A stretch of 26,049 nucleotides of DNA from Desulfobacterales bacterium (GCA_030616425.1 JAUWXJ010000006.1:1-26049); one strand, 5' to 3'. Shown: positions 7,266 to 15,196, counted from the stretch's first letter. The notes: generated by a model not told the origin, from the sequence alone. Made by a program: numbers and translations.

Positions 7266-9584
7266 TTAAAGCATAGCCTGCGTCCTGGCATCCAGCAATG
7301 CCTCTTCCCTTTCAAGAAAAGTCTCTATTGGAATCGCCAGCCTGGCAGCAAGCTGCACCCGAAGATCCGCAAGCTGTATATTATTCAGCAGCCTGATATC
7401 TTTCACGGTCGTCTCTGATTCTTCCGCCCTGTTCAAATCAAAGAGGGATTGTGCCCGGATCAACCGCTCCCTGGGGCCTTCTTGCCCAATCCCGTCCAGA
7501 AGTTCCAGTGCCTTCTGGGGCTGGCCATTGATCCGAAATATGTGGGCTGCATAGCTTAAGACCCTGGGCTCTTTTGTGAGCATTTGAGCAATAGCAGTTG
7601 CCCGATCCACAAATCCCAGCTTAAGATAAAGATTCATAAGCATAACGGAATCAGTTGTGTTCGCATGTATTCCAGATGCATAGGCCCTATGAAGCACGCG
7701 GTAGCATAGGTTGATATTGTGCTGCCGCAACGCTTCCGTATCACCCAGCCCGTATTCGTTACACAACGCCTCGTTACCCAGATCCTTATAGTTTTCCACA
7801 GTCACCGGCTCCATGACATAATGTACGCGAACGCGAAACATGGCAACCTTGCCAGCCAGATCCTCATGCCCATAGTCACTGGGAAAGGTCATGTCAAATC
7901 GTATAGATTCCCCTGGACCTATCCCTTCTAGGTGCCTTTCGAATTCCGGCAAAAGTGTTCCCTCGCCAAGAATCTCCTCCTGAAACCTGGTGCATGTTGC
8001 AGGGACCAGCTTGCCGTCAACAGACCCCTGGCAGTCATAGGCTACCTTGAATCCAGGATGAGCTGCCTCCCGGCTCACCTTGAAGTGTAAGAACGGACCT
8101 TGCAGAAGCTCTTCAACTCCCGGGTATCCAGAAAACTTTTTGCTCAACAACTTCATGCAATCCAGAGCGGCCCCGTACTCTTCAAGTGATAGATATATCC
8201 GGGCCAGCATACAGGTAGCTTCAGGTCGGTCCGCCAGGGCATTGCGATTCTGGGTGATGAACGCAGCCCTATGAAACAGGTTTCTTCCGGAGCGCACATC
8301 CTCGGCAAAGTCGTTCCGGTTCAACCGCCAGATCAAACTGATCTGCCGAATTTCATCTGCCGACATTGTATCGGTTTCATAATCCCTGCATACGCTCAGG
8401 TAAGCCGGTCGCGTACGCCTAAAGGGACGGATACCATAGGCCGCGGGGCTGTCATTCATGGGGGTGCCATAAAAAAGATGGGCCTGCTGAGATATGGAGT
8501 TGCCATCCACGGCCACCCGGTTTTTTCTTACAAACTCCAGGGTAGAAAGGGCCTGGTCAAAAGTCTCTCCGGGAAGGCCAAACATACTGAAGAGTTCGAC
8601 ATTGATGCCTGCATCCTGGGTCAGGCCGATCACCATAGAAAGGCGCTCCAGGTCAATCGGTTTGTTGATCCTTTCAAGCACCGGCGGGTTGGCCGACTCA
8701 AGGCCGTAAGCCACGTTATCTGCTCCGGCCCGGCTAAGCAAAGAGAGTAGTTCCTCGTCAACAAGGTCGTAGCGGGTTTGACACCAGAAGTTAATCCCGG
8801 GCACCTCTCTGATGATAGCCTCAAGGAGAGTAATTAGGCGCTTGCGAGAAAGAGAAAAGTTGGGGTCGGCAAACCAAAACGCCCTGACCCCTTTCGACTT
8901 CAGATATTTCATCTCCTCTACGATCCGGTCTGTGGAGTAGAATCTCACCCTCCGGTGGCTCGCCTTTGGAGTATAACAGAAGGCACAATCGAATGAACAC
9001 CCCCGGGAGGTAAGCATCACTGCCCGCTCCTTGTACCTCAAATCGATCAGATCCATCATATAAGGAGAGGGGTATGCGTCTAGATCGTTCGCTCCGTGTG
9101 CCGGAGCTGTTTCTATCAATTCATCTTTCTGCAAAAAACACAACCCTGGAACACGGGCAATCTCTGTCCCTTGTGTGAGCGCCTCGGCAAGGCTCAACAT
9201 CACCTCCTCCCCTTCGCCCCTGCAAAGGAAATCGACTTCCGGCATGTGTCTCAAGCCCTCAGCAGGCATAAAGGTCACCTGGGGCCCTCCAATAATGATT
9301 TTGACGGCTGGGGCCAACTTCTTGGCATAGCGCGCCCAAAGCCTTATCTGCTCAATGTTCTCCTGATATGCTGTAAAGCCGATGGCAAGGGGTTGGTATG
9401 TGTTGATGGCCTCTGCTAACACCTGGGGCTTAAGCGGGCTATTGGCAAAATCCCCCAAGATCTGACCGGTGAATCCGTTGTTCTTCAAATGGGCGAGGAT
9501 TGTGGCCTCGGATATAGGAATGGTGTCCGGTGACTCCACCGGGGCTAAGAGGTTGACATGAATAAAGAGGAAATGGCCGGACAT
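7266..9584 (-). CDS. B12-binding-type radical SAM protein with embedded trigger-factor/FKBP-like PPIase domain and TPRs
   Basis: 772 aa. Residues 1-165 form a cobalamin-binding-type Rossmann domain (KIIIGGPQVTF, CRGEGEE); residues 185-400 a radical SAM barrel with C196-xxx-C200-xx-C203 (RGCSFDCAFCY) for the [4Fe-4S] cluster, AFWFADPNF and SMFGLPGET. A helical TPR-like stretch follows (~450-490). Residues ~515-592 closely resemble the peptidyl-prolyl isomerase domain of trigger factor/FKBP: LLPEFERHLEGIGPGES, DMTFPSDYGHEDLAGKVAMF. The C-terminal ~600-725 is again TPR-like. The substrate is unknown; such proteins modify peptides, lipids or cofactors in related families. No Shine-Dalgarno is evident before the ATG at 9584. 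It is not clearly co-transcribed with the next gene upstream (195 bp gap). Confidence 0.88.
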   Translation of the reverse strand: MSGHFLFIHVNLLAPVESPDTIPISEATILAHLKNNGFTGQILGDFANSPLKPQVLAEAINTYQPLAIGFTAYQENIEQIRLWARYAKKLAPAVKIIIGGPQVTFMPAEGLRHMPEVDFLCRGEGEEVMLSLAEALTQGTEIARVPGLCFLQKDELIETAPAHGANDLDAYPSPYMMDLIDLRYKERAVMLTSRGCSFDCAFCYTPKASHRRVRFYSTDRIVEEMKYLKSKGVRAFWFADPNFSLSRKRLITLLEAIIREVPGINFWCQTRYDLVDEELLSLLSRAGADNVAYGLESANPPVLERINKPIDLERLSMVIGLTQDAGINVELFSMFGLPGETFDQALSTLEFVRKNRVAVDGNSISQQAHLFYGTPMNDSPAAYGIRPFRRTRPAYLSVCRDYETDTMSADEIRQISLIWRLNRNDFAEDVRSGRNLFHRAAFITQNRNALADRPEATCMLARIYLSLEEYGAALDCMKLLSKKFSGYPGVEELLQGPFLHFKVSREAAHPGFKVAYDCQGSVDGKLVPATCTRFQEEILGEGTLLPEFERHLEGIGPGESIRFDMTFPSDYGHEDLAGKVAMFRVRVHYVMEPVTVENYKDLGNEALCNEYGLGDTEALRQHNINLCYRVLHRAYASGIHANTTDSVMLMNLYLKLGFVDRATAIAQMLTKEPRVLSYAAHIFRINGQPQKALELLDGIGQEGPRERLIRAQSLFDLNRAEESETTVKDIRLLNNIQLADLRVQLAARLAIPIETFLEREEALLDARTQAML

Positions 9585-9779
9585 ATTCGATTGCGGATTT
9601 TAGAATGCGGATTGTGGATTTAATGAAAACTGCATTGCGTGTTTGTTGAATTTGTTGGGGTTACATGTTTTGTTGAGTTTTAACCCTAGCCCAGACCTGG
9701 TTATTTAGCTATGTGCTTGTATATATGAGATATGCGCCAGGGCGGGCTCAAGGAACACAATAAACCCTCACAAACTCAG
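9585..9779. other. Intergenic, low-complexity GGATT repeats
   Basis: 195 bp. The part next to the radical SAM start holds short imperfect repeats of the GCGGATTNT type (9593-9622), resembling the TTCGAAAT-type tract at 15217-15275. No gene, terminator or clear promoter is seen. Confidence 0.4.
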
Positions 9780-10127
9780 TTACTCCAAGCCTTCTTTTTT
9801 CAGAAGGTCCCGGTACCAGCAGGAAAACTCATACATCCCCCTGTATCGATCGTCATCATTGACAATCCCCAAGCAGATATCCCAAACCCCTTGACCAAAC
9901 GCGTTACTGTAGTCCTCGTGTTTCCAACTCCTTAGGAACTTCCTGGTCAAGTCTATCGATGTTCGGTTGGATTTTTCAGCTCGCAAGTCAATGGGGTCTT
10001 TTGGCTCAATGAACGGGTCCCACTTATCGTAGCCCTCCTTCTTAAGGATGTGCTTCTGCCGTTTGGGGGACATACTGTCAAAGATGAGCTTCTTTCTCTT
10101 TTCATCCTCAGGGGATAGTTTCCGCAT
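9780..10127 (-). CDS. Small protein of unknown function downstream of a YkgJ-family gene
   Basis: 115 aa from the ATG at 10127, which has AGGAG (10135-10139) 7-8 nt upstream; an in-frame start at 10166 would overlap the upstream gene more and lacks such a site. The coding region overlaps the end of the YkgJ-family gene by 20 bp, so translation is probably coupled. The protein is charged and helical, with KLSPEDEKRKKLIFDSMSP, KEGYDKWDPF and a tryptophan-rich C-terminus (FSCWYRDLLKKEG). No signal peptide, membrane helix or known motif is visible. I do not recognise the family; tight coupling suggests it works with the cysteine-cluster protein. Confidence 0.75.
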   Translation of the reverse strand: MRKLSPEDEKRKKLIFDSMSPKRQKHILKKEGYDKWDPFIEPKDPIDLRAEKSNRTSIDLTRKFLRSWKHEDYSNAFGQGVWDICLGIVNDDDRYRGMYEFSCWYRDLLKKEGLE

Positions 10128-10857
10128 CTCGGTAACTCCTGCTTTGAATCCCAAAGTATTCTGCATCGTATTCGGTCATCAAGGCCGCTGAGACAGGCAC
10201 AAGACTCACATGCATCTTTGGATTGCTCGACCCAATCTCTTGAAGGAGGCCCCTGGACAGCTCAAAGAGACGGTCATTCATATTGTCAAGGTTCACCGCG
10301 GGATAGGCTGTTCCCTCTTTGAAGGCCGATTGTTCGCAGATATGGGGGGTCCCCCCAATCGATGTTGGGATGCCGTAGACCCTGCACGTGATGGGTCTCC
10401 TGGCATACAGATCACACAGTTTCTCGTCATTTAGAAAGGGGCAGGCCACCCTTTCCTGGGCCAAGTGGAACAAGACCTCTTCCGGAGACTTGCCCTGGTC
10501 TATGTACATTTTCTGGAGCCTGTGTTTGATCTGATAGAACTTCCGGTCAGCCTTTTCAGCCCGCCTCAGGATCTGTCGTCGCTCCTTCCTGGCCAGCGAC
10601 CTGTTGAAATGATAATTGATATACACTGATTCGATGAGGGTAACATCAAACACAGCGTAACAACAATCACAGCAATAGAGCTCACAGCGTACGCAATCCT
10701 TGTGGGCCTCCTGCATGGCCGCAAAGATCTTGTCTACCTGAGCAACTAGGGTCTCGTATTTTTCAAACGTCTTTGAAAAGTCCAATATAACCTGGTCTCC
10801 GCCAAGACTGGCATCTCTTTTCTTTTGGCGCTTCGACTTATTAACAGAGAGGATCAA
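10108..10857 (-). CDS. YkgJ-family cysteine-cluster protein (putative Fe-S or zinc binding)
   Basis: 249 aa. It has an N-terminal cysteine cluster C55, C58, C62, C63, C65, C66 (CVRCELYCCDCC), then C139 (ACPFLNDEKLC), C148, C158 (RRPITCRVYG) and C174. The CPFL...C..Y..RP..CR pattern is the signature of the YkgJ/UPF0153 family, which is thought to bind a metal cluster; its role is not established. An extra CxxxCCxCC arrangement makes this member unusually cysteine-dense. The start is uncertain: the open frame begins with TTG at 10857 and no clear ribosome-binding site precedes it; a downstream TTG behind GGAG is an alternative. It overlaps the following small gene. Confidence 0.85.
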   Translation of the reverse strand: MILSVNKSKRQKKRDASLGGDQVILDFSKTFEKYETLVAQVDKIFAAMQEAHKDCVRCELYCCDCCYAVFDVTLIESVYINYHFNRSLARKERRQILRRAEKADRKFYQIKHRLQKMYIDQGKSPEEVLFHLAQERVACPFLNDEKLCDLYARRPITCRVYGIPTSIGGTPHICEQSAFKEGTAYPAVNLDNMNDRLFELSRGLLQEIGSSNPKMHVSLVPVSAALMTEYDAEYFGIQSRSYRDAETIP

Positions 10858-10916
10858 TAGGTGTCAACGACCAATGAATCGCCTTTAAAGCAGACCCTAT
10901 TCAGAAAATTCAGAAA

Positions 10917-10948
10917 AATGGCTTGACAACTCTGGATCAAGTGCCATT
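10917..10948. repeat. Inverted repeat in the divergent promoter region
   Basis: AATGGC-TTGA at the left pairs with TCAA-GT-GCCATT at the right, with a TTGACA inside the left arm. On the minus strand it is followed by five Ts. It may be an operator or a weak terminator; nothing else supports a role. Confidence 0.35.
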
Positions 10949-10993
10949 AAAAAGATATGATATAAGTTTGAAGACTTTTTGACCCAAATTAAG

Positions 10994-11107
10994 TGGCCGA
11001 GAAAGGCGTTTTCTAAAAAAGTCGTGATACCATGAACTTGACAGGATATTTCGATCAAACTTGATAAATATTATCACGGCTTTTGAGGAAAATGCCCTCC
11101 TCGGCCA
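10994..11107. repeat. Long-hairpin dispersed element, copy B
   Basis: Same architecture as 7139-7252: TGGCCGAG (10994-11001) with CTCGGCCA (11100-11107); GGCGTTTTCT with AGGAAAATGCC; GTCGTGATA (11021-11029) with TATCACGGC (11072-11080). The arms differ in sequence from copy A but remain complementary. It ends 36 bp before the radical SAM start at 11144, so it may lie in that gene's 5' leader. Confidence 0.75.
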
Positions 11108-11143
11108 AAGCAGAAAAATCAGCAGAGGAAAGAGTCATAGAGG

Positions 11144-12079
11144 ATGGCAGAGCGTTTTGTTTACGGCCCGGTTCCCTCACGAAGGTTGGGCCTCTCTCTG
11201 GGCGTTGATCTGGTTCCCTACAAGGTCTGTTCGTACGATTGCATCTATTGCCAGCTCGGGGTAACCAAACAAAAGACAATCGAGCGAAAGCCGTATATAC
11301 CGGCGGAGAGGATCCTGGACCAGGTCTGCGAAAAACTGAAAGAGGGCGTACGCGCAGACTATATCACGGTGGCGGGTTCAGGGGAGCCTACGCTGAACAG
11401 TCAAATAGGATCATTGATTCACAAGATCAAAAAACACACAGAGATTCCAGTAGCTGTCCTGACCAATGGCTCACTATTGGGAAACAGTCAGGTCCGCGAA
11501 TCTCTGATGGCGGCTGACGTTGTACTCCCCTCTCTTGACGCCTATGATCAAACGGGATTTGAGACCATCAACCGCCCGCATCCTGATATCAGCTTTGAAG
11601 CCATGGTGGAGGGCCTGATCACGTTCCGAAAGGAATACCCAGGCGACATATGGCTCGAGGTCTTTATCCTGGAGGGCATAAACGCGACCGAAATGGCTGC
11701 AACACAGTTCAAACGCTGGATTGAAAGGGTGAATCCTCAGAAGGTTCACCTCAATACTGTGGTTCGTCCCCCGGCTGAGAAGCATGCACGGCAGGTCTCC
11801 GCACAAGAAATGGCCGGGTTTTGCAAGGCCCTGGGAGATAAGGCCGAAGTGATTACGCCATTTGAAGACCATAAAAGACATGAGAAGGGGGGCGACATTG
11901 AGAAAGACCTTCTAAACCTCCTGGCAAGACGTCCGTGCACCCTGGATGACATCTCTTACGGGCTAAGCCTGCACAAAGATGAAATTCTGGAATACATCGA
12001 CCCCCTGGTCAAGAATCATACGATCGAGATAGTAAAAAAGGGTTCTGTTCACTATTATCAACATAGAAAACCCAAATGA
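11144..12079 (+). CDS. Radical SAM protein, COG0731 type (Fe-S oxidoreductase)
   Basis: 311 aa. The N-terminus FVYGPVPSRRLGLSLGVDLVP is the typical opening of COG0731 proteins, followed by C29-xxx-C33-xx-C36 (CSYDCIYC) that binds the radical SAM cluster, then GSGEPTL (a SAM-binding motif) and VLTNGSLL. The residues after ~250 (LLNLLARRPCTLDDISYGL...IVKKGSVHYYQ) look like a winged-helix domain, which is common in this family. The substrate is unknown; TYW1-like tRNA wyosine synthesis is a distant relative. ATG at 11144 follows a GAGG only immediately upstream and a GAGGA 14 nt away. A terminator follows at 12094-12122. Confidence 0.88.
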   Translation: MAERFVYGPVPSRRLGLSLGVDLVPYKVCSYDCIYCQLGVTKQKTIERKPYIPAERILDQVCEKLKEGVRADYITVAGSGEPTLNSQIGSLIHKIKKHTEIPVAVLTNGSLLGNSQVRESLMAADVVLPSLDAYDQTGFETINRPHPDISFEAMVEGLITFRKEYPGDIWLEVFILEGINATEMAATQFKRWIERVNPQKVHLNTVVRPPAEKHARQVSAQEMAGFCKALGDKAEVITPFEDHKRHEKGGDIEKDLLNLLARRPCTLDDISYGLSLHKDEILEYIDPLVKNHTIEIVKKGSVHYYQHRKPK

Positions 12080-12093
12080 CCATAGAATAAACG

Positions 12094-12122
12094 ACCACCC
12101 GCACAGCGGGTGGTTTTGTTTT
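12094..12122 (+). terminator. Rho-independent terminator after the COG0731 radical SAM gene
   Basis: ACCACCCGC (12094-12102), loop ACA, GCGGGTGGT (12106-12114), then TTTGTTTT. Stem and T-tract are good. The same hairpin type, with a compensated base pair, occurs at 4870-4888. Confidence 0.8.
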
Positions 12123-12289
12123 ACGGAACGTCAGTTTCCATCGATTAAGATTACTACCAGTCAAAGTGCGTGGTTTCATTGCAAACAATGAAAGGGGTCA
12201 TATCAAGCAAGGATTTCCTGCCCTACCCTACCCACGAGCCAAAGGCTGTCGCGTCAACACAGGTATAGCGGCGCTTCTTTCTGTGCTGA
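12123..12289. other. Intergenic before def
   Basis: No convincing gene. One 8-bp hairpin TTTCATTG-CAAA-CAATGAAA (12174-12193) is present. Confidence 0.4.
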
Positions 12290-12318
12290 TTGACTTCTTT
12301 AGAAATAATCCTTATTAT
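12290..12318 (+). promoter_or_regulatory. Candidate sigma70 promoter of def
   Basis: TTGACT (12290-12295), 17-nt spacer, TATTAT (12313-12318). An AGGAG at 12339-12343 precedes the ATG at 12354, so the leader would be about 30 nt. Confidence 0.6.
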
Positions 12319-12353
12319 TTGGATATACTTTTTGCACCAGGAGTAATCATAAA

Positions 12354-12869
12354 ATGGCAATAAGAAGGATACGCACGTATCCGGATACGGTGCTACGTGA
12401 GCCTGCCGAGCCCGTCACCAATATCGATGGAAAAATTCAGCAGCTCATTGATGATATGGCTGACACCATGTACAACGCACCTGGGATTGGCCTGACGAGC
12501 AACCAGGTGGGAGAACTGTTTCGCGTCATTATATTTGATACGTCACCCAAGGACGAACCGAACGACCTCACAGTGTTGATTAACCCTGAAATCGTTGAAG
12601 CCGATGGGGTAATCGTGGACGAAGAAGGTTGTCTAAGTGTTATTGACTACAGGGCTGACGTCAAGCGCGCTGAATGTGTTACCGTGAAGGGTATAGACAG
12701 GGAAGGAAATCCGATCACGCTCAAGAAGGAAGGGCTTACTGCTATTGTACTACAGCATGAGGTTGACCATCTGAACGGCATTCTCTTCATTGACCGTATC
12801 AGCAAGCTCAAGCGAGAGCTTTACAAAAGAAGGTTGAAGAAGTTGTTGAAGCAAGGGGAGTCCTCTTGA
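12354..12869 (+). CDS. def: Peptide deformylase
   Basis: 171 aa metallohydrolase that removes the N-formyl group from nascent proteins. Motif 2 EGCLS (C93 is the metal ligand) and motif 3 QHEVDH (H135, E136, H139) are intact. Motif 1 reads GIGLTSNQ (44-51), where the usual form is GxGLAAxQ, so both central alanines are replaced. The basic helical C-terminus (KLKRELYKRRLKKLLKQ) is typical of ribosome-associated deformylases. It has its own promoter and AGGAG. No fmt gene is adjacent, which is the usual neighbour. It is convergent with the following YkgJ gene. Confidence 0.95.
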   Translation: MAIRRIRTYPDTVLREPAEPVTNIDGKIQQLIDDMADTMYNAPGIGLTSNQVGELFRVIIFDTSPKDEPNDLTVLINPEIVEADGVIVDEEGCLSVIDYRADVKRAECVTVKGIDREGNPITLKKEGLTAIVLQHEVDHLNGILFIDRISKLKRELYKRRLKKLLKQGESS

Positions 12870-12937
12870 CTACCCGCAAGGAGATTCTTCCACCAAAGCT
12901 AACCTGTTGTCTCCTTACCCTCTTATTCTAACCCGTC

Positions 12938-13672
12938 TTAATGTGGCTTTATGGCTGCTTGTTCTGGTCGGGACGATGGCGAATCGAGCGGCATCAGAAC
13001 AAAATTATCCCCTTTCTTCTTCACGCAAAGCCCGAACATGCGGATTGTGGTAGTAAGGGGCCTGCCGAAGACAAAATCCACCGCATTTGCGTCAACCCTG
13101 AGCTTTTCTGCCAGAAAGGGCCTTATGTAGTGATCGTACTGCAGTAGGTCGAGAATCTTTTCCACTGCCTTATCCGAATCAGATCCTTGGAGTCCCTTTA
13201 CCGCTGACTCCAAGGTTTTGTACGCGCACCTTTGTTCATGGGCACTTATGATCTCAAGCATACCATCATCCGGCTTGATGAGGTCGCTTCTTTGAAGATG
13301 CGGCCTGGCCATGACTTCATTGAATCCCCGCAGGTCCCAGCATTTCAAGGCCCGGCACTCAACCGGTCTGTACTTGTAAATCTTGCACGCGTGCTCGTCT
13401 TCATCGTAAAACATGCACGTCCAGGCCTTACCCTGCCCTTTGATCTTGATCATTTCCCGTTCAAGGACTATCAAAGCCTCGTCAATATTGCGGACAACTT
13501 CACCCTTTCTCAAGGTATAAACGTCGAACCTTTTCAGGATGTCCTTTTGAAACAGGGTAACATCCTCCTCATGAAGCGTAGGCCCACCTTTCATGCAACA
13601 GGTCCCGCAGCGAATACAGTGCGTGCGGGCCGGCTCTTCTCTCCCAGGCATCATATGAGTGGCTTCTACCAT
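12938..13672 (-). CDS. YkgJ-family cysteine-cluster protein
   Basis: 244 aa. N-terminal C19-xx-C22-xx-C25-C26 (CIRCGTCC) is followed by C86 (WTCMFYDEDEHAC), C96, C106 (YRPVECRALKCW), C111 and C149. This is the standard YkgJ/UPF0153 pattern, thought to bind a metal cluster. The rest (~150-215) is helical with a RP..TTIRMF segment. The ATG at 13672 is preceded by AAGGG 5 nt away. It is a second, more canonical member than the one at 10108. Function is unknown. Confidence 0.87.
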   Translation of the reverse strand: MVEATHMMPGREEPARTHCIRCGTCCMKGGPTLHEEDVTLFQKDILKRFDVYTLRKGEVVRNIDEALIVLEREMIKIKGQGKAWTCMFYDEDEHACKIYKYRPVECRALKCWDLRGFNEVMARPHLQRSDLIKPDDGMLEIISAHEQRCAYKTLESAVKGLQGSDSDKAVEKILDLLQYDHYIRPFLAEKLRVDANAVDFVFGRPLTTTIRMFGLCVKKKGDNFVLMPLDSPSSRPEQAAIKPH

Positions 13673-13736
13673 AACTACCCTTCAACGCTGAGTAATGCGG
13701 GCTCTGGCATCTGAGTCATTATCGTGGATCCCCAAA

Positions 13737-13773
13737 TCAAGAAACCCCGTCATCAACGAGACGGGGTTCTTGA
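13737..13773 (-). terminator. Probable terminator of the cold-shock gene
   Basis: TCAAGAAACCCCGTC pairs with GACGGGGTTCTTGA, with an 8-nt loop and one bulged base. On the minus strand it ends in TTTCTTGATTT. It lies downstream of the cold-shock gene; the T-tract is modest. Confidence 0.6.
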
Positions 13774-13901
13774 TCCAGGATTTCAACTCAAGGGTTTGTC
13801 GTCTGTGTCACTACAAGCTAGATCTCACACCTCTCTTGTTGGTCGCAAGCACCAACGCCAATCCTTAAGCCTTCTGGGCAGCGGCTTATTAATCTCTCAC
13901 C

Positions 13902-14102
13902 TTATACGGTTTCGACGCTCACCGCCTGCGGGCCCTTGTCTCCGGTCTCGACCTCAAATCGAACTCGCTGGCCTTCATACAAGGTCCTGAAACCAGAGCC
14001 GAGAATGGAGCTATAGTGGACAAAGACGTCTTGGCCTTCCTCCGTACTGATGAAACCATAGCCCTTTTTCTCGTTAAACCACTTTACAGTACCTTCTGCC
14101 AT
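13902..14102 (-). CDS. Cold-shock domain protein (CspA family)
   Basis: 66 aa single cold-shock domain that binds single-stranded RNA/DNA. MAEGTVKWFNEKKGYGFIS carries RNP1 (KGYGFI), and VFVHYSSI is RNP2. The ATG at 14102 is chosen over the in-frame ATG at 14108: GGGGGG (14111-14116) lies 8 nt before the former and only 2 nt before the latter, and family members begin MAEGTVKWF. The C-terminal half has GDKGPQAVSVE, as expected. The leader is strongly structured (see regulatory entries), in line with post-transcriptional control of cold-shock genes. Confidence 0.95.
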   Translation of the reverse strand: MAEGTVKWFNEKKGYGFISTEEGQDVFVHYSSILGSGFRTLYEGQRVRFEVETGDKGPQAVSVETV

Positions 14103-14104
14103 AA

Positions 14105-14145
14105 CCATATCCCCCCTTTCAAAATATCATTTAGCTGGGATATGG
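14105..14145 (-). promoter_or_regulatory. SD-sequestering stem in the cold-shock leader
   Basis: CCATATCCC (14105-14113) and GGGATATGG (14137-14145) form a perfect 9-bp stem with a 23-nt loop. Half of the GGGGGG ribosome-binding site (14111-14116) and the upstream ATG at 14108 lie in it, while the start ATG at 14102 is just outside. It could act as a temperature-dependent translation switch. This is an inference from complementarity. Confidence 0.5.
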
Positions 14146-14154
14146 GTCTGACAG

Positions 14155-14190
14155 AAAAAAAAGCCACCAAGGCGTCAGGGCCTTGACGGC
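14155..14190 (-). terminator. Terminator-like hairpin with U8 upstream of the cold-shock gene
   Basis: GCCGTCAAGG pairs with CCTTGGTGGC (10 positions, two of them G:U in RNA) around an 8-nt loop, followed by eight Ts on the minus strand. It may end nitrilase transcription, or attenuate the cold-shock gene if that gene starts further upstream. Confidence 0.6.
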
Positions 14191-14295
14191 ATCTTATTTT
14201 ACTTCTCAAAACTCCTATCCCAAACCACCATACAGCCTCACCCAAAGGTGCGAGGCTCAAAAAACGATGAAACTATTGCACATTCCAACTTTTTT

Positions 14296-14326
14296 ATCAA
14301 TATCATATCATCGGTTCTCATGTCAA
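14296..14326 (-). promoter_or_regulatory. Candidate promoter of the cold-shock gene
   Basis: Perfect -35 TTGACA (14321-14326) with a weak -10 (TATTGA or ATATTG) at 17-18 nt. It would give a leader of about 190 nt containing both hairpins above and a further stem at 14235-14256. Confidence 0.4.
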
Positions 14327-14350
14327 GCAAATCTATCACTTTATCTTAAA

Positions 14351-15196
14351 CTAGTTGGACAGGGATTCGTCAGGCATATTCTTGATCAATTCCTCGTATA
14401 GTTCAGGCCTTCGATTGGGGAGAAAAAATCGCATCCTATCCTCCCGCACATGAGCAAGCTCAGCCGCTCTGAGATCCGCAAAAAGCATTCCCTCCTCTAC
14501 ACTAACATGCTCAGCTATCACTTCTCCCGAAGGATTCAGTACCATAGCTAACCCAGGAAATTCGAGCCCATCCTTGTTGTTACCCGTCTGATTACATGCT
14601 ACGACGAAAACGCCGTTATCGTATGCCCTGGCAGTCAAGTGGCGCAGCCAGCTACGCTGCTTCTTTTCTGGTGTGCCTCGGGGAGATGCATGGGGACAAA
14701 AGAGGATGTGTGCTCCCTTAAGGGCCAAAAGGGTGCTTTGTTCCGGAAAGTGGTTGTCATAGCATAGTTGGATGCCAAAGCCGGTCCCTTTGAACGTGAA
14801 CACGGGCAAGGAGTCTCCAGCACAATAGAGGGACTCTTCAAACGGACCGAGGTGACATTTTCGATAAACTCCTTTAAGCCCCTCTGGACTCGCCACCAGG
14901 TGGCTGGCGAATATCGTCCCTTCCCTGTCCTTTTCAACCAGACCTGCTAGTACAAGGATTCCATTCTCCCGTGCCATATCAACAACTGCCTGACTTGAAG
15001 GGCCGGGTATCGGCTCAGCTATCGAACGAACAATCTCTTGCACACTATATCCAGTCAGGTTCAACTCAGGAAAACAGACCAAGCCTGCTCCATCAGAAGC
15101 GGCCTCTCTAACCCTGGCTTTCACGCGATTGAGGTTGTCTGACGTTTCCCCTAACTCAGATCGCATCACTACGACAGCAACCCGAAGATCATCCAT
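14351..15196 (-). CDS. Nitrilase-superfamily carbon-nitrogen hydrolase
   Basis: 281 aa. The catalytic triad is E44 (CFPELNLTGYS), K113 (YRKCHLGPFE) and C145 (GIQLCYDNHFPE), with HASP and VVACNQTGNN late in the sequence. These enzymes hydrolyse amides or nitriles through a cysteine acyl intermediate; the substrate cannot be read from the sequence (omega-amidase, N-carbamoylputrescine amidase and beta-ureidopropionase are relatives). Length is typical. The ATG at 15196 has no strong ribosome-binding site, and an ATG at codon 11 is possible. It ends 160 bp from a terminator-like hairpin (14155-14190). Confidence 0.9.
   Translation of the reverse strand: MDDLRVAVVVMRSELGETSDNLNRVKARVREAASDGAGLVCFPELNLTGYSVQEIVRSIAEPIPGPSSQAVVDMARENGILVLAGLVEKDREGTIFASHLVASPEGLKGVYRKCHLGPFEESLYCAGDSLPVFTFKGTGFGIQLCYDNHFPEQSTLLALKGAHILFCPHASPRGTPEKKQRSWLRHLTARAYDNGVFVVACNQTGNNKDGLEFPGLAMVLNPSGEVIAEHVSVEEGMLFADLRAAELAHVREDRMRFFLPNRRPELYEELIKNMPDESLSN

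Noticed and set aside
12878..12916. AAGGAGA/TCTCCTT inverted repeat between def and the YkgJ gene as a terminator
   Set aside because: The 25-nt loop and absence of a T-tract make it a poor terminator.
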